A DNA stretch of 64,000 bases from Hydractinia symbiolongicarpus (Eukaryota; Cnidaria; Hydrozoa; Anthoathecata; Hydractiniidae): contig NC_079884.1 of assembly GCF_029227915.1 (NCBI RefSeq), forward strand, positions 8,928,001 through 8,992,000, read 5' to 3'. The notes beneath the pieces are model-generated. The model saw nothing but the letters and a program-made list of their open reading frames with translations, was not told where the DNA came from and did no database searches. Below are positions 46,343 to 58,087 of this stretch, piece after piece (the first letter of the stretch is position 1; the number at the start of each line of letters is the position of its first letter). The position numbers and the translations under genes are program-made.

Positions 46343-46899
46343 ATCAAAAACGTACAATGTTCTCCTAAATATATACAAGTTTAACAGCAACCATAGTTAC
46401 ATATTAAATACTAATTGTATAAATACAATGGAGCAGATCTAATGTTGTTATTCAACTGGGGACTATCCCGCATTATGAACAAACTCTCTTTAATCTCTAG
46501 CAAATACCGGTTGTTACCCCTAGAGAGTATACTAAAATCGTCAAGAGATGATGTATGATCTTTCATAGCTTAAAAAAAACTGTTTGTAGTTGCTTTTTAT
46601 TGAAGCATTGTTTTCCTTCGGATGCTTGCTGACCGGGGATTGAGCAGTCTCTTTGTATGCAAAAGCAACAGTAAGATTTATGAGTTGTATTATTTTCAAC
46701 CATTTTAATTTTAAAGTTGTATTTTTGCTGGAGTATTTTTAAAGATTGCGTGAAGTTCAAAGTTAGTTGACATTAACGGGTATTTACCAATGCGAAGCGT
46801 TTATCCTGGTATATGAAAGAATGAAGGTATGAATAAAGTTTTTTCTTATATGTATTGTTTTTATGGAATTTCTTTGCCTGTTACAGACAGACACACACA

Positions 46900-47040
46900 C
46901 ACAGTTCCTGTACTATTATAACAGGTATTATTGTAGTTCCTTAGTTTTTTCTCACATTCTCACCCTTCTATCAAAATTTTATTATACTGCCAACATACTA
47001 TCTTTGCTTTGTCACGGTTTATCATATTTTCATATTATAA
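46900..47040. other. Intergenic sequence, nothing recognised
   Basis: A short (AC)n run at 46890-46900 only. Confidence 0.4.
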
Positions 47041-47045
47041 TATAT

Positions 47046-47340
47046 GCTAGTGGATAAGGCCGTATAAATATTCACTTAGGCAGATGGACAATGGAAAAAT
47101 AGGTTGTTTTAGATGTTTTGCTGACGTCAGCAAAGACCCGCCAAAACACAGATTTTTTTTTAGAAATTGAATATCTGTTAAATACCTGGGTCCCCGAATC
47201 CGTTTCGGAATGGACGGGTTGATGACGTCATCAAAAAACCTTTGAACCCCAATACCGTTTGTCAAAAATACATGATCCTATACATTTTCTTGATCAGCTT
47301 TTCAAGATCTATACGACGCTTTGCCTGTTTCAGAAACACG
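47046..47340. repeat. Dispersed repeat, CTAGTGGATAAGGCCGT family, longest copy
   Basis: Begins CTAGTGGATAAGGCCGT, contains GCTGACGTCAGCAAAGACCC and GGTTGATGACGTCATCAAAA, and may end near ACGGAACTAG (47339-47348). The recurring TGACGTCA words are palindromic CRE-like sites. Confidence 0.5.
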
Positions 47341-47560
47341 GAACTAGCGTATCATTGTATAGATAAGACCTAAAAAACAATTAAAAAGGCACAATATTTC
47401 TAAGAGCATAGTTTCTAAGGCCGGAAAAGGCCTAAACATTATAAGTATCCCAAGAAAAAGGTTAGACTCACCTTTTTCATTCAATATAAGAACATGTTGG
47501 TTATAACAAACTATTTTTCTGTCTTGGGCAGTGGTTTTGCTGTCTAAATGGTAGCTTCGA

Positions 47561-47630
47561 CATCCTCGTTCCCAGGGTTTGGTGCCTATGTCAAAAAAGT
47601 AAAAGACTCCCTGGCCTGGGTCCAAGGTTG
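47561..47630. mobile_element. Palindromic foldback element, degraded 9-bp duplication
   Basis: Arms CATCCTCGTTCCCAGGGTTTGG and CTGGGTCCAAGGTTG are imperfect inverted repeats. Flanks TAGCTTCGA (47552-47560) and TAGTTTCCA (47631-47639) match at 7 of 9. Confidence 0.65.
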
Positions 47631-47824
47631 TAGTTTCCACCGCTATAATGTATTATACACAAATAATTATACAAAATTGTATATTCTTTTACAAGCAGGA
47701 GCGGATTCAGGACTTTTTTTGACTGGTGTAAAATATTGCTTATAAGTTCCATCAGAGACAACTGAGGGTTTGGAGGGCGTTTTGCACCTTGGGTCACCGC
47801 CCTTTACCGCCCCCAGCTTTGGCG

Positions 47825-47880
47825 CCAACCTCGTCCCCAGGGATTCTTGTATCTTTTCCTGATTCCGGGACGGCGATACG
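47825..47880. mobile_element. Half of a CAACCTCGTCCCC foldback element
   Basis: CAACCTCGTCCCCAGGGATT then CTTGTATCTTTTC and GGGACGGCGAT; the reversed right half of the 34802-34888 element reads the same way. No opposite arm is found. Confidence 0.6.
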
Positions 47881-47924
47881 AATAGTCTATAATCGTCTGT
47901 TAAAGAGATGTGTGGAATTATCTT

Positions 47925-48235
47925 CGCAGACGCGATGTTAAATAAACATCTTTTATGATCGTTAAAACAACGTCTTGTATTTAACTGTATCAACGTTGAT
48001 ACCACTTCAGGTTGAAACAACAGAGAGAAAACGATGTTAAAAAGATGTTGATGATGCAACCGTTGAATTCACGGCCGGGAGAAATGTTAAAAAGACGTTA
48101 GATTAACATAGGTCGGATCAACGTTGCAAACCCAACGTTGAAAAGACGTTGGATTTTTGTCGGTCGAGTCGATGTTGCGAACCCAACGTTGAGATGACGT
48201 TGAATTAACGTCGGTCGTATCAACGTTGAAAAGAC
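47925..48235. repeat. Tandem repeats of about 60 bp with CAACGTTG palindromes
   Basis: Three or more degenerate units containing AACCCAACGTTGA, AAAGACGTTGGATT, GTCGGTCG and ATCAACGTTG. The last unit ends about 110 bp before the secreted-protein gene at 48344. Confidence 0.75.
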
Positions 48236-48343
48236 GATCATTTCACGATTATTATTTGATTCTATGAACTAATATTTCTTTTATAGATTTGATAAAACAT
48301 CACATTGTTTTTTTATCTGGATCACTAACAAGGAAGCTAAATA

Positions 48344-50248
48344 ATGACGTCCAAAAATGCTATTGTTGTTGTAATTATACTGACCTTATTGACAGGTAAG
48401 AAGTTGCTAATAGTAAACAATAAAATTGAAAGACGATCTTAAGGATGTTAATTAAGTCATTCAAACATTGATCCAAGTGCCGCTTAGTTACAAAAAGATC
48501 AGAAAACGAGGCAGTAAAATCTCTCGCCGGAAAAAAAAACTCTTTCCAATATTTCAAATTTGTTTGCTTCAAAGAAGATTTTGATAATAATAGGTTTTTT
48601 TTACTATAGGATAAGATATTTTTTTAGCTTTGGATTAATGTGAATATTAGCAATTATCTTGTGGTTATTTCGATTGTTTTTATAGCATTCCACACTTATA
48701 AAAAGTAATTATTTTTAAATTTGCAATCAAGATTTTACTTTTTTCTTCTTTTTTTACGTTTTGGATGTGTTTAAAAGTCTGGAAATTATCACCGTATGAA
48801 TGGCTTATATACGCTGCAGGTTTATCGTGGCCTTAATACTTTTTCAGTTACGTCTAAGAATGTCTCAACAAAATAAGCAAGCTAAAGTTATGATTCATAT
48901 AATCCTTTTATATCTGCAGGAGTAGCAACGAATTGTGTAACGAAAAAAGATGGATTTTCATATGAATGTTCCATCGAAATTTCTGGCGAAAAATTAAGTT
49001 TCGATATTGAAATTAATCCAAACCGGGTGCCACCATCTGTGAAAATCTCCTTGTCTGCATTTGGGAAGAGCTTTGTTAACCGTTTTGATGTGTCAGGTGA
49101 AATTTTCATTCCTGGATTGGTGATCGATGGCGTTAGATTTTTCTTGAATGTAGAATTGAATCCTAGCAGCGATAAATCGAAATTACATTTAAAGGTACGT
49201 ATAAAACAGACATGAAACGCTCCAGTTCTTCCTCAGCTTGCTTAAATTTCACTGAACTTAGTGTATGGTATTACATACATTTTTGAATTCTCCAAGTTTA
49301 CATGTTGCTTAAGTGCCTATACTCCTTTCTTATAATCAACACCTTCTAAGGAACATGAGACTCAAAACTTCAGCAACTTCTAATCAACGGGCAGCTTCAA
49401 CCGAAACAAAACAACAAACAGGGATTAGAAACAAAACAAAAGTTTCTGAGACTTTCCTTACCATAAAAGTCAGAAAGTGTCATACGAAAACAAACGTAAT
49501 GTAAGCGGAAATTAAATTTTGATTTTGGCGCGCCAGCTAACTGAGCAAGCATGCAACGTGAATTTGTTCTTTCAAAATGGATAGTCAAAAAGCTAAGCAA
49601 AGGTTTAACCTTTAAAATAGGAAACTTAAACAACTTAGAGTCGAAAGATTTGTCGCTTAAAAGCTTGTGATGAATCAGTGTGTACAGCGAAGTAGCAGGG
49701 AAAGATTCCTCGACTTTTAAAAGCTTTGTCGCACAATAATTTGTTGCAACAAAAGTTAAATAATAATGAACATATTTACTATAAGTCATAAAACAGTCAA
49801 AAAATAAAAACTGAAAAAAAAGGTGTGCAACTACCCCCTAATGAAGAGATTACTCCTATGTGGAGCTGTAAAATTTTGGAGCAGTGCTAGAACATGTGTG
49901 GTGTTTGGAGCTAGAAATCTTTTTTCAAGTTTTTAAACACCGCAAAATTTTCTTTCCGCAAACATTTCTGTTAACAAAGTAGTTGATAAGTTACAGAACC
50001 CACTAAAACAATTATCGTGTGAATAAGGTTCAAACGCTCGACTAAAACGTCATCCTAAAATTGTTTTTTAGATTCAACTTGTGGCAAATTTGAAGGTTAC
50101 AAGATTCCGAGTAACAATTTTTGATAGTGATGTCAAAAAGACAGCATTCTACGAAGGTATAGATTTTCCAGTCATACTGCGAAGCAAAATATGCGTTTGT
50201 TTAGGCAGCAAAAATGAAAATGGCAATATTTTAAGTAAATATAAATAA
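48344..50248 (+). CDS. Small secreted protein of unknown family, three exons
   Basis: Three exons join with consistent phases: 48344-48395, 48920-49194 and 50072-50248 (stop TAA 50246-50248), giving 167 residues. Donors GTAAG and GTACGT and acceptors TTTATATCTGCAG and TTGTTTTTTAG are all good. Residues 1-23 form a signal peptide (MTSKNAIVVVVIILTLLTGV then ATN), split by intron 1. The mature part has four Cys (NC, EC, and ICVC near the end) and alternates hydrophobic and polar residues (LSFDIEINP, VKISLSAFG, FDVSGEIFI, FFLNVELNP, KVTRFRVTIFDSD), suggesting a beta-sandwich. No transmembrane segment or GPI-type tail. I do not recognise the family. AATAAA overlaps the stop codon (50244-50249). 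The clean splice phases argue for a real gene; expression is untested. Confidence 0.7.
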
Positions 50249-52544
50249 AACAAATGACGGCGTGTTACTGATGGAATAACCCGCCGTTGGTAAAAATACA
50301 TATTTGTCAAAAAAAGGGCGTAAAAATGACATTTATGTTATCAGGTTATGCAAAAGACGCAAATATATGGCTATTGGAATGCTATTTACCTTTGGCTATA
50401 AAATCTATTTGCAGTTTCGCTGCAGAAAAAAGATGCAGCCAAAGTTTCAAGTTAAATGGTTATGTTATAAATATGCAAAAAGCTTGTTAGTTTCTACTTA
50501 ATAATTTCTATACTTTAACCTTCACGGTTTTTACATAAAAAAACTCTGATATTTATTGTCTTGTGTCTACAAAATTTCAATCTTGATTTATTTTATTATT
50601 TTTTTTTTTGCAAGAGAGCAGGCTTTAAGTTAAATATTTACTAGGGAAATTTTTTTTTGATTTTCCGTGATTCAGATGCTGGAGACGTTAAATTGACTTA
50701 ACTTTACTACTGTGTTTGGTAAGTTTTAGAAAGAGTATGACTGTTAAAACTTCAAAGCTTTCATGTTTTACTTTATCCAATGTGAAATCTTGGTTAAAAT
50801 AACATTTGTTAATCAAATTTATCACGTTTTTTTATTACATACGACTTTCCGAAATAGTTTTTACGACTAACTGGGATTTTTCCTTCAAGCTGTAACGTAC
50901 AATTCAATACTAAAAAATAATTTAAGTAACTCTCTTACTAGTGACTATGAAGAGATTTTAGATCGAAATTTCTCTGAAACAAAATGGTTGTCTTACACGT
51001 GTCCGTTTTAGGAAAATTCAATTGTATCACCGAATTCGCGCACTTTTTATTTTGCAGACCAAGTTGGGGAAAGAGGCCTATTCCGCAAAAAATTAATCTT
51101 CACTAATTTAACTGTAAAAAAATCAGTGGATAAAATTCTGGAAAATATTTATGATTAAGTGGATAATTGTGATTTGGGGAATTCATTTTGTATTGCCGAA
51201 TTTTTCAACTTCTTTAGATGTGAAGAATTGGTGGGAATCTCAAAGTGTTGGTGTAAGATTTGCTATCATCGCTGCACCAATAATAATAATATTTTTATGT
51301 TGTTGTTATTGTTGTTGTTGTTAAAGCTGAATAAGTCCTCCTGCCTACTCGTTTAAATTAGGCCCCACTTTTTAATTAATTTCTGCCAAATAAGTCTTTA
51401 CTTCCGAATTAGTTTAATAGGACTTTCCATAAGCGAATTAAAATACTTAGTTAAAAAAAAGCATTCATAAAATCCCTAATATAGGCTGATGCAAAAAATG
51501 CAGAAGTATATTTTCAAAGCTCCTTACTCATTAAGCGATTATACAGTAGGGTGTAAACAAGTAAAAAAATGATATATCTTCTTTTTCTAGACCTATGTAA
51601 TAAAAAAATAATCAACGTGCAAATGCTATTAGAGACATCTATGTTTGTTCCCTCTTCATCTTCATTTGAACTAACCAGATTACGACATAAATAGTCGACT
51701 GTAAAATGATAAAATCAAGCTCGATAATATGCTTATTTAAACAAAAGTGATCCTAGACGGTGCTATACTTAAAAAACAATGAAACTCTCATACTGTACTG
51801 GATACAGACAGTAGTTTATCAAAAACGTTGTTTTAAATTCCGTTTGGAATAACGTTATTTCTAGTGACATTTAAAATACTTATAAAGGTTCCCAAGTTGC
51901 CTAGTGTTACGACCTCCTTTAAAGGATCTGAAGCCCTAGGGTATCATGGATTATTTACGGTAGATATTTTGATAATTTTTGTGAACGTATTGTAAGTTTT
52001 TTAGTTATAGCTAAATTTTATAGCAACAAAATTCCTTTGTGTTCATACTGTTTTCACTTAAATAAGTCCTCCTTTAAATTGGCGACTCAGGAAGGCGCTC
52101 GTTAACTATATCAATTAACATTGATATAATTTTAATATTTTTTAGCGAAATGAAGGAGCAAAAAAAATACGTACTCGTCCGAAACCACTCATTACAAAAT
52201 AAAATTAGTTTGGCCGTGTTGCTTGGTTGTATCATTTTAGGTTTATTAAATATTACTCAAATGAGGACCTTTCCAAGAAACCGAGAATTGGCATCTTTTT
52301 TAGAATGAAGAGAGCACTTTTTCGAGAAAATATTGACAACCTGTGAATATAACTTTTAATGGATTAGTTTATTTCCTCTTTTTTAATATCCGTATTCTGT
52401 CTGTGTGTGAAAAAGGCAGTGTCGGGCACACACGTAATTTTTATATTTGCATGAAATAACAAATACGATATGTTTTGATTGAATTTGTTGTCATCACCCG
52501 CGCGTAGTAAACAATCACGAAACCTGATTTTACGAATAACCAAT
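50249..52544. other. Intergenic sequence, nothing recognised
   Basis: AT-rich with a TTGTTGTTATTGTTGTTG run near 51300. No gene supported; the overlapping open frames at 50287-50501 lack any signature. Confidence 0.4.
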
Positions 52545-52643
52545 CAGCATGCTTTACGCGGGCCGGTATACTGACGACAGCAGGCTTTACGTAGGCCGGT
52601 ATCCTGACGACAGCATGCTTTACACGGTGCGATATCCTGACGA
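52545..52643. repeat. 33-bp tandem repeat, three copies
   Basis: Unit CAGCATGCTTTACGCGGGCC then GGTATACTGACGA, three copies with a few substitutions. It keeps one frame open (+) because 33 is divisible by three; no other evidence of coding. Confidence 0.85.
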
Positions 52644-53862
52644 AGGAACACGAAACAATGTGATGTTAAGGTTTGGAGGTCTCTTCTTTACCTCTTTGAC
52701 AAAAAAAATTATCACGTGTTTTAGCCATGTAAAAATGTTAAACAAACTAATTTCAAGATTTTGGCTACAAACATGAATCGTGAGCATAGTCAGCAAGCAT
52801 GCAGTATTTATGCTCTTCTGGTAATATGATTCTTGTTCACCAGTCTGATTTGTACTAATGTATAGTTAAATGTAAAACAATGCAACTGCAGCGACTATTA
52901 AAAAAAACACGTAAAACACGTTCTTATTAGCTTCGCAATGAATTACTGTTTAGTTTAATTATGCTTAGTCGAATTCAAATTCAAATTATATTCGATTGAA
53001 CGGGCGCTAAATTATTTACGATAAGGATACAATGCATGAAAAATAATTAACCTAATTAACTCAACATATGCATGAGACGATATTATTGAAATCTGACCAA
53101 ATAATAACAATTTGAAGTTTCATTAGTCACTGTAAAACTGTTAGAAGACAGTAGACTGGGTCGAGTTACCAAATTTACCTGTTAATGCGGAAACGCCCAA
53201 ATGTTCTTAAGCTCTCACTTTTAAATTTTGAAATGTTTTACTTTATTAAGAATAATAAATAAGAGTTATATTTATGGAAAACGGTATATCTGTCCATAGT
53301 CAAAATTGAGTATGCTTTACCGAAAGCTTTGTCAAGGAATGCGGAATACTGCTATTAATAGTGTATTAATTAAGCACTATGATTCTAAGTTTAGATGTTT
53401 CCCTTTCGATAAAGACGAATATCTTTAACTATTATAGATAAAAATTTACACAACATCGCTAATTTTTTGTATCGGTGTTTTTAAGAAATGTACAAGAACT
53501 TGTCATCACGAGGGAAATTAAATCAGTCTGTCTGTCACATGGATATAACTTTTATTGCTAATTTAATAGTTTAATTAATTTAAAACAATTTGTGCAAATA
53601 TTTTTAAGTTTCATAGCAAAGCGAAGGAAGTGTTACAACATTGAACAGAAAGAAATACAAACGAAAAAAACCCTGTAAAAAATAAGAAGCTTTTCACATA
53701 TACGAAGTGAAAGAAGAAACAAATTTACGCTTTTTTGTGAAATAAAAAACATCTTTAGTAATCACTACCCTGCTACTTTGTCAGAAGTGAAAAAGCCCTC
53801 ATAAAAACAAACGATATAAAAACAGTCGTAATCATTCAGACTAACGGAGATTGCAAACAAAT
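52644..53862. other. Intergenic sequence upstream of the amidotransferase-like gene
   Basis: AT-rich. The promoter and 5' UTR of the downstream gene are expected at the right end. Nothing else recognised. Confidence 0.4.
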
Positions 53863-54624
53863 ATGGAAAGAGGTGCAACACACACCTCACCTAAAGTGGG
53901 TGTGGTCATTGTTGAAGATGCAGATCTTTGGGGTGGATCACTTGGTTTGTGGAGGTTTTATAAAAAAAGATTTGAGCATTATAAAGAAGAAATGCTACTT
54001 GAACCTATATACGCGATCACTGAAAAACTTCCAGATATGAATGAAGTGAAATCATATCGAGGCTTTATTATCACTGGCTCTAATTATTCTGTAAACGATG
54101 ATTTTGATTGGATTAAAAATTTAATTAACTTTGTTAAGAACATTATGAATTTGCAATGTGGACCAAAGTTATTTGGAATTTGTTTTGGTCATCAGATTAT
54201 CGGAAAAGCTCTGGGTGGGAAAGTTGGCAGAAATTTGATTGGGCATGATGTGTTTGGAACAGGGACGATATATGTCTCGAAATATTTTTCCGAAACTGCT
54301 TCCTTTAGGAAATGCTTTGGGGAAAGACAAGCCTTTAAAATAATGCAAGGTCATGGTGAAAGTGTGCTTGATGTACCAGACGATGCTGAAGTTATAGGAT
54401 GGTCTGAAACTTGTTTGTACGAAGTGGTGTTATGGAATAATCGAGTCATATCAACTCAAGGGCATCCAGAATTCACTACAGATGTTATGAAGCATAGAAT
54501 AACACCATTTTTGAGAGAACACAAAATTCTAACTAATGAACAGTTAACAAAATCTCTGCTAAGTTTTAGTGATATAGATACGGCAAATACAGCTCAATTT
54601 GTTAAAATTTTTCTAACAGAATAA
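53863..54624 (+). CDS. Class I glutamine amidotransferase-like protein, intronless
   Basis: A single uninterrupted frame of 253 residues with the class I glutamine amidotransferase fold. Visible: a Rossmann-type start VGVVIVEDADLWGG, the oxyanion strand GFIITGSNYSVND, the nucleophile elbow GICFGHQ with Cys107, and the catalytic HPE in STQGHPEFTTDV (His201, Glu203). There is no attached synthetase domain, so it belongs with stand-alone amidotransferases (GMP-synthase-like or gamma-glutamyl-peptidase type); substrate unknown. ATG 53863 is used: it sits in ACAAATATGG, and no earlier in-frame ATG is seen. AATAAA overlaps the stop (54621-54626). A gene without introns among split neighbours could mean retroposition or transfer from a microbe, but codon use looks like its surroundings. 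Confidence 0.9.
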   Translation: MERGATHTSPKVGVVIVEDADLWGGSLGLWRFYKKRFEHYKEEMLLEPIYAITEKLPDMNEVKSYRGFIITGSNYSVNDDFDWIKNLINFVKNIMNLQCGPKLFGICFGHQIIGKALGGKVGRNLIGHDVFGTGTIYVSKYFSETASFRKCFGERQAFKIMQGHGESVLDVPDDAEVIGWSETCLYEVVLWNNRVISTQGHPEFTTDVMKHRITPFLREHKILTNEQLTKSLLSFSDIDTANTAQFVKIFLTE

Positions 54625-54656
54625 AACAAAATCTTACATGTTTTCTTAAAAACGCT

Positions 54657-54683
54657 AACCTCGTTCCCAGCTTTTGTTTTCTA
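54657..54683. mobile_element. Single arm of a CAACCTCGTTCCC foldback element
   Basis: Only the AACCTCGTTCCCAGC end is seen, 30 bp past the amidotransferase stop; no opposite arm. Confidence 0.4.
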
Positions 54684-54699
54684 AAATCAACCACCAGAG

Positions 54700-55127
54700 C
54701 GTTGTTCTTTAAAAAAAATTTGGATCGAATTTGTGATTTTTATCACCAGTCAGATATAACCCCAAATTTGTGTTTCTTTGGATAGATTGAGTTCTAACGC
54801 GTTGCCAAACGAAGCTCCAGCACTTCATATGTGCCTCGAACGTCATCCGTGATTCAGCCTTTTTCGCGAGAGCGGAGGGGCGGGGGAGGGGGTAATAACT
54901 TCGGAAGCAAACCATTTTATATGTCTAAAAATTATGATATGACGTGACTTCTGTTGCTAAAAGGTGACTAATCGGTTAACAGATGGTCAGGAAAAAAATC
55001 AAAATCAACAAAAATATATATAGTGTTAAGACAACCCCTTTCCCGGAGCTTACAAAAAAGACAACAGGCTCTGTGATCGAGGTTGGGGTTAAGAATGTAA
55101 GTACACGCTTTTACTTTTATAAGAACA
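54700..55127. other. Intergenic sequence, nothing recognised
   Basis: A GC-richer patch at 54860-54895 (GCGGAGGGGCGGGGGAGGG). No gene supported. Confidence 0.4.
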
Positions 55128-55235
55128 CCAGGCTGGAATTTCAGATTAAAAACAACAGGTTTATTGTTTAGAAAAATAGAGAAATAAAAAAATATGAATA
55201 ATGACCAGCCTGGTTGGAATTGTGATATTCTTAAA
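55128..55235. repeat. Short dispersed repeat, copy 2
   Basis: Relative of 963-1065, with ends ACCAGGCTGG and CCAGCCTGGT forming short inverted repeats and the shared core AATAGAGAAATAA. Confidence 0.65.
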
Positions 55236-55446
55236 AAGCTTGCGTTTAAAAATTAATTCCTGTTTCTGTGTTTATATAATTAGCGAGTTCAATTTTGTAA
55301 ATAAACTTTCAGTTGGTAGCTGCTCCACAAAAATATATAGTGAAATAAATTTATAGTGTTTTTTTTTCTTCTAGATTTACATTTTCGCGTAGCAATGCAT
55401 ACTTTAGTAACTTTATATGAACAGTAAGGCTAAAAATGGTTAAATA

Positions 55447-56654
<1,208 letters not shown>

Positions 56655-56840
56655 TCTATCCTTTCTGCTTTCGTAGCTCAAATGGGACCTTTAAATGCGT
56701 TAGGACCCCCTTTGCAAGACCCTCGTTGCTAACAGTACCAATAGGAACCCCGAAGAGGGTATCCTAGGTAAATAATTTCAATAATAATAATGATTACTGT
56801 GGAAAGTTTATCATTTTTTGAACATGACAGTTTAATAGGC

Positions 56841-56873
56841 GACGTTTCGGGAGATCCATCTCCCATCATCAGG
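56841..56873 (-). ncRNA. Hammerhead-ribozyme-like hairpin (minus strand)
   Basis: Minus strand reads CTGATGA, T, then stem GGGAGA / TCTCCC with a TGGA loop, then GAAACGTCGCC. The CTGATGA...GAAA core order fits a hammerhead, again with one extra base before stem II as at 44495. Stems I and III are not clear. It may mark a Penelope-like element end with no RT nearby. Confidence 0.35.
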
Positions 56874-57099
56874 CAAAGTAAAATGATGTTGCGCATGTAT
56901 TTATATAATTGCAGAGGATCGAAATGTCATTTAAGACAAGGACATCATGTTTATAGCAACATTTGGTGGCCAAAATTGGTTAAAAAATTGAGAAAATCCA
57001 ATGAGGGCCTCAAAATCCAGTGGAGAAATATGCTGCTTGTGTCAAAACAGAAGATGATAAATTAGTTGGACATTTGAAAAAGAAAAGATCAGGGCGTTT

Positions 57100-57476
57100 T
57101 GCCAAGACTATATTTTAGCTTCGGTTATTTTTTTTTTTTATTTGCAATCCAGGTAGAGACAGTGTTTTTCTTGACACAATATTCCTCAGCGATGCTTTTG
57201 TTTGTACTTTTGCCGTGGTGCAATTTTCTGCAGCGGTTTTTTTGTCGTATTTTGTAGCATTTGATACTTTAAGTGCGTTATATAGAGGTTTTATTAGTTC
57301 ATGGGACGGAAAATTTGGCTCGCTAAATCGAGGGTTCGTTATATCGGGGTTTCGTTATATAGAGGGAATTTATAAGAGTTTCTATCATCTTAAGGCAGAA
57401 TCCAAGAGGAACGAACTTTAGTTTTTTAAATCGAGGTGTTCGTTATATCGGGGGTTTGTTATATCGAGAGTCTACT
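57100..57476 (-). mobile_element. Pogo/Tigger relic: terminal repeat plus transposase HTH fragment
   Basis: The minus strand begins near 57476 with AGTAGACTCTCGATATAAC, followed by several ATATAACGAAC words, the same end as the 41227-42243 element. Further in, 57200-57105 encodes IAEEYCVKKNTVSTWIANKK, which resembles the second helix-turn-helix of pogo/CENP-B transposases (the NTVSTW signature). It then breaks down with stops; no DDE domain is present. Confidence 0.7.
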
Positions 57477-57849
57477 ATACTCATTTATGAAAACACAATA
57501 AAGAAGAAAAAAGTAACTTTCACGAGTTCAACTTTTTACAACCTCATAATTTTTTTGACTTCTGTTTTAAAACAAACCTTGGATTGGTCGTATCAAAAGA
57601 TTATGCGGAAAACTTTTGCTTTTCTATATTTTCTCACAATAGCCTTGTGTTTGTTTTGAAAGAAATTTCACCAGTATATCACCCTGCATTTAACCACTGT
57701 CAAAAAAAAAATTAAAAACAAAAAAAATCCCGCACACCTTTTTAAAGCTGTATGATTTACAAAGCTCTTGTTAAAATTTTGAAGAGAAACGAAAATGCTA
57801 TCAGATGTTACAGCTCTTGGATAAGGCGGTATGGAGATCGGAGTTTATT

Positions 57850-57975
57850 TTTACTTCATGCGCCATCTTTCTTGTTATTAACGTTTTTCTTTAATAATTA
57901 CGTCATTTCTTTCTGCACAATTTTACAAGCGCGGTTTAATATTGTACTGTGAAATACAAAGCCCGATGTCAAAAG
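57850..57975. repeat. Dispersed repeat fragment shared with 13120-13235
   Basis: ATGCGCCATCTTTC, TAATTACGTCATTTCTTTCTG and ACAATTTTACAAGCGCG match the other copy in order. Confidence 0.55.
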
Positions 57976-58039
57976 CACAGACCCAGCTTGCGAGGTGCGT
58001 GTCAAAGGCTTTTTGTTAGAAACGGACTTTAGTTTGTAA

Positions 58040-58087
58040 TACAGAGATAGCCGCTATACCGGGGGGGTTCGTAATACCGAGCGCCTA
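58040..58087. mobile_element. Pogo-like terminal repeat fragment
   Basis: GGTTCGTAATACCGAGCGCC then TATTGTA; reversed, it reads CAATAGGCGCTCGGTATTAC plus GAAC, a diverged pogo-type end followed by TA. The partner end is not found. Confidence 0.45.

Noticed and set aside
47344-48059. Overlapping minus-strand frames of 98-130 codons
   Set aside because: They cross a palindromic element and the CAACGTTG repeats; no conserved motif.
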